Assembly (NCBI GenBank): GCA_036986155.1
Contig: BTRA01000001.1
Location: 1-64,000, forward strand
DNA length: 64,000 nucleotides
Reading direction: 5' to 3'
Source: JACZXQ01 sp036986155
Lineage (GTDB): Bacteria; Gemmatimonadota; Gemmatimonadetes; Longimicrobiales; Gaopeijiaceae
A program made the translations under genes and the position numbers. Below, in pieces: positions 59,246 through 64,000 of this stretch. Position 1 is the stretch's first letter. Every line of letters begins with the position of its first letter. The notes below the pieces were generated by a model, which was given only the letters and a program-made list of their open reading frames with translations, made no database searches and had not been told where the DNA came from.

Positions 59246-61921
59246 ATGATGTCATCTAGAGGGTTTCTTCGGCTGGTTCTCGTGAGCCTTCTGGCTGTTG
59301 CCGGGTCGTTCGACGTGGCGCGAGGCCAGCGTCTTCAAGACCGGAGGGGCGTGCTCGAGGCGGGCCTGGTCATCCGGCAGTTGGACGGGGTCAAACGAGT
59401 CTTGATGATCGGGGCCCATCCCGATGACGAGGACACCAATCTGCTCACCACGCTCGCGCGAGGGATGGGGGTCGAGACGGCGTACCTATCCCTTACCCGT
59501 GGCGACGGCGGACAGAATCTAATCGGTCCGGAGTTGGGCGAGGGGCTGGGCATCATCAGGACCGGTGAGCTCGAGGCGGCGAGGGCGTTGGATGGTGGAG
59601 CGCAGTTCTTCGGGAGGGCCTTCGACTACGGGTACTCCAAGAGTGCCGCCGAGGCCTTCCGCCACTGGCCTCGCGATGGATTGGTCGAGGATGTCGTAAG
59701 AATCATCCGAACCTACAGGCCACAGGTCGTCGTGACGGTGTGGAGTGGCACTCCGCGGGATGGTCACGGACAGCATGAGGCGGCGGGCCTCGTCGCTATC
59801 GAGGCGTTCGACGCAGCCGGGGACCCGGGCCGATACCTTGCCGTGGGTGAGCCGTGGCAGGCGGACAAGCTTTATCGCTCAGTGCGCTTCGGCAGGGAGA
59901 CCGGCCCGGTTCAGATCGAGACGGGCACGTACGATCCACTGCTGGGGCGGTCCTATTTCCAGCTCGCCATGGAGAGCCGCAGCCAACACAGGTCGCAGGA
60001 CATGGGTGCTCCCCAGCCCTTGGGGCGCCGGCCATCCGGTCTGGAGCTGATCCGGAGCCTCGTGGCCGACTCTGGCGTGGACGGGATCTTCGCGGGCGTC
60101 GATACGACACTGGTCGGGCTCGCACAGGAGTTGCGCCAGCCCGCTGCGAATGCGGTCGGAGAGCGCTTCGCCTCCTACCGCGGGTATCTCCGTCGCGCGG
60201 AGGGGGCGCTCGCGGTGCTTCGTCTCGACCGGGGCGCGCCGCCTCTAGCGAGCGCTGTGTTGGAGCTTCAGGCCGCGATGGCGCTCGTCGAGGAGGAGGA
60301 TCCCGAGGGCGGTACATCCCTCTCTCGCGAGCTTTCGGCCCGTCTCGAGCGAGCGGGATATGCCCTGAGGCTCGTCAGTTCGCTCGTGTACGACGTGCGC
60401 GTCGACGACGACCTCGTTTCCGAGGGCGACGAACTCAGGCTCGATGTGCGCGTGTGGAACGGCGGCAGATTCGCCGTGAACGCTCAGGTGCCCCGGGTGC
60501 GCACACCGGGGGGTGGCTGGTCCGTTGAGGTCGAGGAGTCCGGTGGGTCGACTGCGGGACCCGCTCTGGTGGCTCCCGGCGATGTCGCAGTTTGGACGTT
60601 TCGCGTGGTGGTTCCGTCCGGCGCGGATGTCTCGGAACTCTACTACTTGAAGCGGCCCCGCCGGGGGGAGATGTACGACTGGGAGGGTGAGGGCGACCTC
60701 GCCGGCGACCCGCGCAATCCGCCAGTGCTCTCTGCCGTCACCGAATACACGATCACGGTTCCTGGCGTGGCGAGCCCTGTTACGCTCAGCGTGTCGGCCG
60801 CTGCGGAGTTCGTCGGGGTAGACAAGGCCCGAGGCGAGTTCCGGAAGCCCCTGCTCACGCTTCCGGCGCTTTCCGTGGGTGTGGAGCCTGCGACGATGGC
60901 TTGGCCAAGTGGCCTGCAGGAGGCGCGCACCGTCAGGGTTCTCCTTCGCAACGAGGCGCAAACGGGCACCTCCGGATCGCTGACCCTCCAGGCGCCCGAC
61001 GGCTGGACCGTAGTGCCCGCCGAGCAGCCATTCGAGTTCGACGTACCCGGCGCGGGTCGGGCGTTCACGTTCAGTGTGCGGCCGGGGCCGACGGTGGGTG
61101 AAGGCACACACGTGTTCAGCGCCGTGGCGGTCACCGAAGACGGGCGACGGTTCGACCGTCGGGTCGACGTAATCGACTATCAACACATTCCACGCAGCCT
61201 CTACTTCGCGCCCGCCCAGACCAGGGTATCCGTGTTCCCGGTCAGTGTGGCTGATGGGCTCCGGGTCGGATACATCACGGGGTCGGGGGACGGGGGTCTC
61301 GAGGCTCTGCGGCAACTCGGCATCAACGCACGCGAAGTCGGATCGGATGCCGTACGTGACGGTGATTTTTCGGGTTTTGACGTCATCGTGCTGGGGATCC
61401 GCGTGTATGAAACACGCCCCGACCTGGCAGCCGTCAACGACCAACTCCTCGAGTTTGCCCGCTCCGGAGGCACCGTGGTCGTGCAGTACAACAAGTACGA
61501 GTATCCTGCCGGAGGGTACGCGCCTTTCCCTGTCAGCATGGGTAGCAGGCCAGTGGATCGAGTCACCGACGAAAACTCGCCCGTGACGTTCGTGGACCCC
61601 GAATCTCCGGTGCTCACGACGCCGAATCGGATCGGAATGGCCGACTTCGACGGTTGGGTCCAGGAGCGCGGGCTGTACTTCCTCAAAGAGTGGGATGATC
61701 GCTATACGCCGATTCTCGAACTCACCGACCCTGGAGAGGAACCTAAGCGCGGCTCGGTAGTCGTCGCGCCGGTGGGCGACGGACTCTATATGTACGCGGC
61801 GCTTGCGTTCTTCAGGCAGTTTGCTGCCGGTGTGCCAGGCGCATATCGGATCTTCGCCAACTTGGTCTCGCTGACCGGTGACGAATGGCGCGAGTACACT
61901 GAGACGGAGGGACGGCCCTAG
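59246..61921 (+). CDS. Large exported PIG-L family deacetylase
   Basis: An 891-residue protein. The signal peptide ends near VARGQ. The PIG-L zinc site is MIGAHPDDEDTNLL near residue 55 and the later histidines are in DGHGQHEAAG near residue 175. This family removes N-acetyl groups from sugars such as GlcNAc-type substrates. The 500-residue C-terminal part has beta-sandwich and NEW3-like segments (RVLLRNEAQTGTSGSL, AGRAFTFSVRPGP) and an end domain of the GATase/ThuA-like type (DVIVLGIRVYE, VVQYNKYEYPAGGY). ATG 59246 is chosen because the signal peptide fits best; 59219 is the longest option. Confidence 0.87.
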   Translation: MMSSRGFLRLVLVSLLAVAGSFDVARGQRLQDRRGVLEAGLVIRQLDGVKRVLMIGAHPDDEDTNLLTTLARGMGVETAYLSLTRGDGGQNLIGPELGEGLGIIRTGELEAARALDGGAQFFGRAFDYGYSKSAAEAFRHWPRDGLVEDVVRIIRTYRPQVVVTVWSGTPRDGHGQHEAAGLVAIEAFDAAGDPGRYLAVGEPWQADKLYRSVRFGRETGPVQIETGTYDPLLGRSYFQLAMESRSQHRSQDMGAPQPLGRRPSGLELIRSLVADSGVDGIFAGVDTTLVGLAQELRQPAANAVGERFASYRGYLRRAEGALAVLRLDRGAPPLASAVLELQAAMALVEEEDPEGGTSLSRELSARLERAGYALRLVSSLVYDVRVDDDLVSEGDELRLDVRVWNGGRFAVNAQVPRVRTPGGGWSVEVEESGGSTAGPALVAPGDVAVWTFRVVVPSGADVSELYYLKRPRRGEMYDWEGEGDLAGDPRNPPVLSAVTEYTITVPGVASPVTLSVSAAAEFVGVDKARGEFRKPLLTLPALSVGVEPATMAWPSGLQEARTVRVLLRNEAQTGTSGSLTLQAPDGWTVVPAEQPFEFDVPGAGRAFTFSVRPGPTVGEGTHVFSAVAVTEDGRRFDRRVDVIDYQHIPRSLYFAPAQTRVSVFPVSVADGLRVGYITGSGDGGLEALRQLGINAREVGSDAVRDGDFSGFDVIVLGIRVYETRPDLAAVNDQLLEFARSGGTVVVQYNKYEYPAGGYAPFPVSMGSRPVDRVTDENSPVTFVDPESPVLTTPNRIGMADFDGWVQERGLYFLKEWDDRYTPILELTDPGEEPKRGSVVVAPVGDGLYMYAALAFFRQFAAGVPGAYRIFANLVSLTGDEWREYTETEGRP

Positions 61922-62076
61922 TGGAGGAACGAGTCGAGCACCCCGAGGATGACGACGGGCGCATCGGGGTGTTCCCGAGTTGGAATGCGTTATACGTGAC
62001 GGTGGTGGTGTACACGGTGGCCATGATCGTGCTGTTGTACGCGTTCACGGTTCTGCTCGACTACAGCACTCCATGA
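61921..62076 (+). CDS. 51-aa single-pass membrane protein, putative symporter subunit
   Basis: A short gene from GTG 61921 (overlapping the PIG-L stop by one base) to TGA 62076. The product is an acidic N-terminus (EERVEHPEDDDGRIG), a motif FPSWNALYVTVVVYTVAM, then one membrane helix ending LLDYSTP. Its stop overlaps the symporter ATG (ATGA), so translation is coupled on both sides. It resembles in layout the DUF4212 small subunits that accompany some symporters, but is much shorter and has one helix rather than two. I do not recognise a named family. Confidence 0.72.
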   Translation: MEERVEHPEDDDGRIGVFPSWNALYVTVVVYTVAMIVLLYAFTVLLDYSTP

Positions 62077-63764
62077 CCGGAGTCGATTGGGCGGTCTTCC
62101 TCTTCTATTTCGTAGGCGTGGTGGGCTTCGCTTTTTACCATAGTCGCAAGAACGTCGGGCTCGAGGGCTACTTCCTCGCCAATCGTCGGCTTCCGTGGGC
62201 GGCGATCGGCCTCTCGGTGATGGCCACGCAGGCCAGCGCCATCACCTTCATCGGCACGACTGGCCAGGCCTTCGACGACGGCATGGAGTTCATCCAGGTC
62301 TACCTACCGCAGCCGCTGGTCATGGTGATCCTGTCTGTCGTGTTCGTGCCGTTTTTTTACAGAGCCAAGCTCTACACGGCATACGAGTATCTCGAGAATC
62401 GATTCGACCCGAAGACCCGCTCCTTGACCGCTTTCTTGTTCTTGGTCTCGCGCGGGCTCGCGGCGGGGATCGTTTTGTATGCGCCGGCGATCGTGCTGTC
62501 CGTGATCATGGGATGGGACGAAACGGTGACCATCTTGATCATGGGTGTTATTACCATCCTTTACACCATCGTGGGCGGAATCACGGCGGTGATTTGGACC
62601 GATGTGGTCCAGATGTTGATGATGTTCGCCGGCATCGGGGTGGCGGTCGCCATTCTGTTCGGGACGCTGCCGCCCGAGGTGGGCGTGGGCGACGTGATCT
62701 ACATCGGTGGCATCCAGGAGATGTGGAAGAGCATCGACCTGTCGTGGGACCCGACCAACCGCTACACGCTGTGGACGGGGGTCATCGGTGGGTTCTTCCT
62801 GGCGCTGGCCTACTTCGGCACCGACCAGAGTCAGGTCCAGCGTTACCTCACGGCCAGGTCCCTCAAGCAGAGCCGGCTGGCATTGATCTTCAACGCGTTC
62901 GTGAAGGTCCCGATGCAGTTTCTCATCCTGTCCATCGGAGTCCTGTTGTTCGTGTTCTACCACTTCGAGCAGCCACCACTGATCTTCAACTCGGCCGAGG
63001 TGGCGATGGTCGAGGCGAGTGATCTGGGGGCCGACTACCGAGATTTGACCGCCCAGCAGACGCGGCTTCATGGCGAGCGCCGGGAGGCGACGTTGGGCCT
63101 GCTCGAGGCGCGCCGGCAGGGTGACGAGGTGTCATCCTACCAGACGAGTATCCGAGACTACGACGCACAGATTTCTGGGCTTCGCAGGGAGGCAAAGGGC
63201 CTGATCGCCGAGGTGAGAGGGGCTTCGTCGAACGACGTCAACTACGTCTTCCCGTCCTACCTCGTCCGGTATGTCCCCGCGGGGCTTCTGGGACTGATGA
63301 TCGCCGTCATCTTCGCGGCGGCGATGTCCTCTCTCGACTCGGAGCTCACTGCCTTGTCCAGTGCCACCGTCATCGATTTCTATCAACGGTGGTTCCGTCC
63401 GGAGGCTTCGGACGCACACTACCTCTTGGTGTCACGTTTGACCACGTTTTTTTGGGGTGCTATGGCGGTGGTGGTTGCGCTGTTCGCCGGCCGTCTGGGC
63501 TCGCTGATCGAGGCCGTGAATCTGGTCGGGTCGTATTTCTACGGCTCGCTGCTCGGCGTCTTCCTGCTTGGCTTCATGGTGCGGCGGGCGAACGGTACCG
63601 GAGCATTCTTCGGCCTATTAGCGGGCATGGGTTCGGTGGCGCTCGTAGCTATGACGACTGAGATCTCATTCCTGTACTACAACGTGGTGGGCGCGGTCGT
63701 GGTGGTAGTCGTGGGATCGTTACTCAGTGGTGTTACCGGAGGGCGGCTGCCCGAAGCGGCCTAG
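62073..63764 (+). CDS. Sodium:solute symporter (SSS family)
   Basis: A 563-residue membrane protein with 13 or so helices. The SSS fold is clear from LSVMATQASAITFIGTTGQAF, RFDPKTRSLTAFLFLVSRG, YFGTDQSQVQRYLTA and MIAVIFAAAMSSLDSELTALSS. Residues 310-385 form a long charged, helix-rich insert (LTAQQTRLHGERREATLGLLEARR) that is not part of the normal core and may be a coiled coil outside the membrane. The substrate is probably a sugar or organic acid; the linked deacetylase suggests a sugar derivative. Last plus-strand gene before convergent pfkA. Confidence 0.93.
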   Translation: MTGVDWAVFLFYFVGVVGFAFYHSRKNVGLEGYFLANRRLPWAAIGLSVMATQASAITFIGTTGQAFDDGMEFIQVYLPQPLVMVILSVVFVPFFYRAKLYTAYEYLENRFDPKTRSLTAFLFLVSRGLAAGIVLYAPAIVLSVIMGWDETVTILIMGVITILYTIVGGITAVIWTDVVQMLMMFAGIGVAVAILFGTLPPEVGVGDVIYIGGIQEMWKSIDLSWDPTNRYTLWTGVIGGFFLALAYFGTDQSQVQRYLTARSLKQSRLALIFNAFVKVPMQFLILSIGVLLFVFYHFEQPPLIFNSAEVAMVEASDLGADYRDLTAQQTRLHGERREATLGLLEARRQGDEVSSYQTSIRDYDAQISGLRREAKGLIAEVRGASSNDVNYVFPSYLVRYVPAGLLGLMIAVIFAAAMSSLDSELTALSSATVIDFYQRWFRPEASDAHYLLVSRLTTFFWGAMAVVVALFAGRLGSLIEAVNLVGSYFYGSLLGVFLLGFMVRRANGTGAFFGLLAGMGSVALVAMTTEISFLYYNVVGAVVVVVVGSLLSGVTGGRLPEAA

Positions 63765-63811
63765 ATTCGACCCGAGCCCTTTAGGGCGGCGATGGGTTCT
63801 TGCGGCAAGCG

Positions 63812-64000
63812 TCAGTCTCCGAATGAAACCCCCAAGCTGCGGGCTGTACGGACCACGTCGCCGTCCACCGGAACTCGCTTGATCTCCGCGACCGCCTCGG
63901 CCAGTGGTACGGCCAGCACTTCCGGCGGAGCCAACGCCACCATGCACCCGAAGCAGCCGTCCTTCACGAGGTTGACTGCCGCGGCCCCGAACCGTAGTGC
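63812..64000 (-). CDS. pfkA: 6-phosphofructokinase, C-terminal 62 residues (5' end outside window)
   Basis: Minus-strand frame open from the right edge to TGA at 63812. The sequence LRFGAAAVNLVKDGCFGCMVAL, then VPLAEAVAEIKRVPVDGDVVRTARSLGVSFGD matches the end of ATP- or PPi-dependent phosphofructokinase: the RxGxxAV helix, GxMV strand and the TARxLGxSFGD terminus. It converts fructose 6-phosphate to fructose 1,6-bisphosphate. Only the last fifth is visible, so the phosphate donor cannot be determined. Converges with the symporter gene. Confidence 0.85.
   Translation of the reverse strand, partial: ALRFGAAAVNLVKDGCFGCMVALAPPEVLAVPLAEAVAEIKRVPVDGDVVRTARSLGVSFGD

Noticed and set aside
1..64000. 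CRISPR array, insertion sequences or prophage genes
   Set aside because: No periodic repeats, transposase motifs, terminal inverted repeats or phage structural genes were seen.

Overview
The window is a GC-rich bacterial chromosome segment of about 64 kb. It is densely coded, with many 1-8 nt start/stop overlaps and frequent GTG/TTG starts. The gene set suggests an aerobic heterotroph of the Gemmatimonadota or a neighbouring lineage: SUF Fe-S assembly with a Rieske partner, a plant/chlamydia-type FabI, an aconitase with its swivel domain at the N-terminus, secreted M6 and beta-propeller proteins, and a large PIG-L protein. No rRNA or marker-gene phylogeny is available, so the assignment is inference. 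I see no prophage, insertion sequence, CRISPR array or defence island.

Layout. 1-4.2 kb (minus): a zinc-ribbon membrane protein, RDD and HD proteins, then CcdA, a DsbA-like lipoprotein and a propeller protein cut by the window edge. 4.4-6.4 kb: hydrolase, small protein, PduO, ferredoxin, and a 52-aa membrane protein on the other strand. 6.8-15.8 kb: propeller lipoprotein, M20 peptidase, rsmD, DUF3267 protein, methyltransferase, DUF1707/LiaF-like protein, DUF427, arginase, DoxX, bacilliredoxin, DUF1460 lipoprotein, alpha/beta hydrolase. 15.8-21.2 kb: SLC13 permease, thioesterase, peroxiredoxin, thiolase, alcohol dehydrogenase. 21.2-27.4 kb (minus): sufC-B-D, Rieske protein, sufS-U and ogt, with a Fur-box-like palindrome upstream.

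27.6-35.7 kb: patatin, a lipoprotein and M6 protease pair, then on the minus strand an AraC-type regulator, YbjQ, an ECF sigma/anti-sigma pair, a class V aminotransferase and an amidohydrolase. 36-43.7 kb (plus): ligA, polX, a cation antiporter, fabI, a class III aminotransferase and a HAD phosphatase. 43.7-45.4 kb: a pterin-dehydratase-like gene lacking usual histidines, tRNA-Glu and tRNA-Val, then two 5'-truncated gene remnants (S9 peptidase and amidohydrolase) meeting head to head near 44,930. 45.4-47.5 kb: a divergent pair of a cysteine-rich lipoprotein and a membrane-anchored HTH protein with an unknown sensor domain. 48-53 kb: crcB-DUF190, a haloalkane-dehalogenase-like hydrolase, the rearranged aconitase, a propeller protein. 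53.2-64 kb: an SNF transporter, a BMP-type nucleoside ABC transporter, a PIG-L deacetylase, a 51-aa membrane protein, a sodium:solute symporter, and the 3' end of pfkA.

Most interesting points: the head-to-head remnant junction beside the tRNAs; the 51-aa protein translationally coupled to an SSS symporter; the HTH-membrane-sensor/lipoprotein pair with a phased operator-like repeat; a recurring AGTCSGACT element just upstream of three genes; and the domain-rearranged aconitase.
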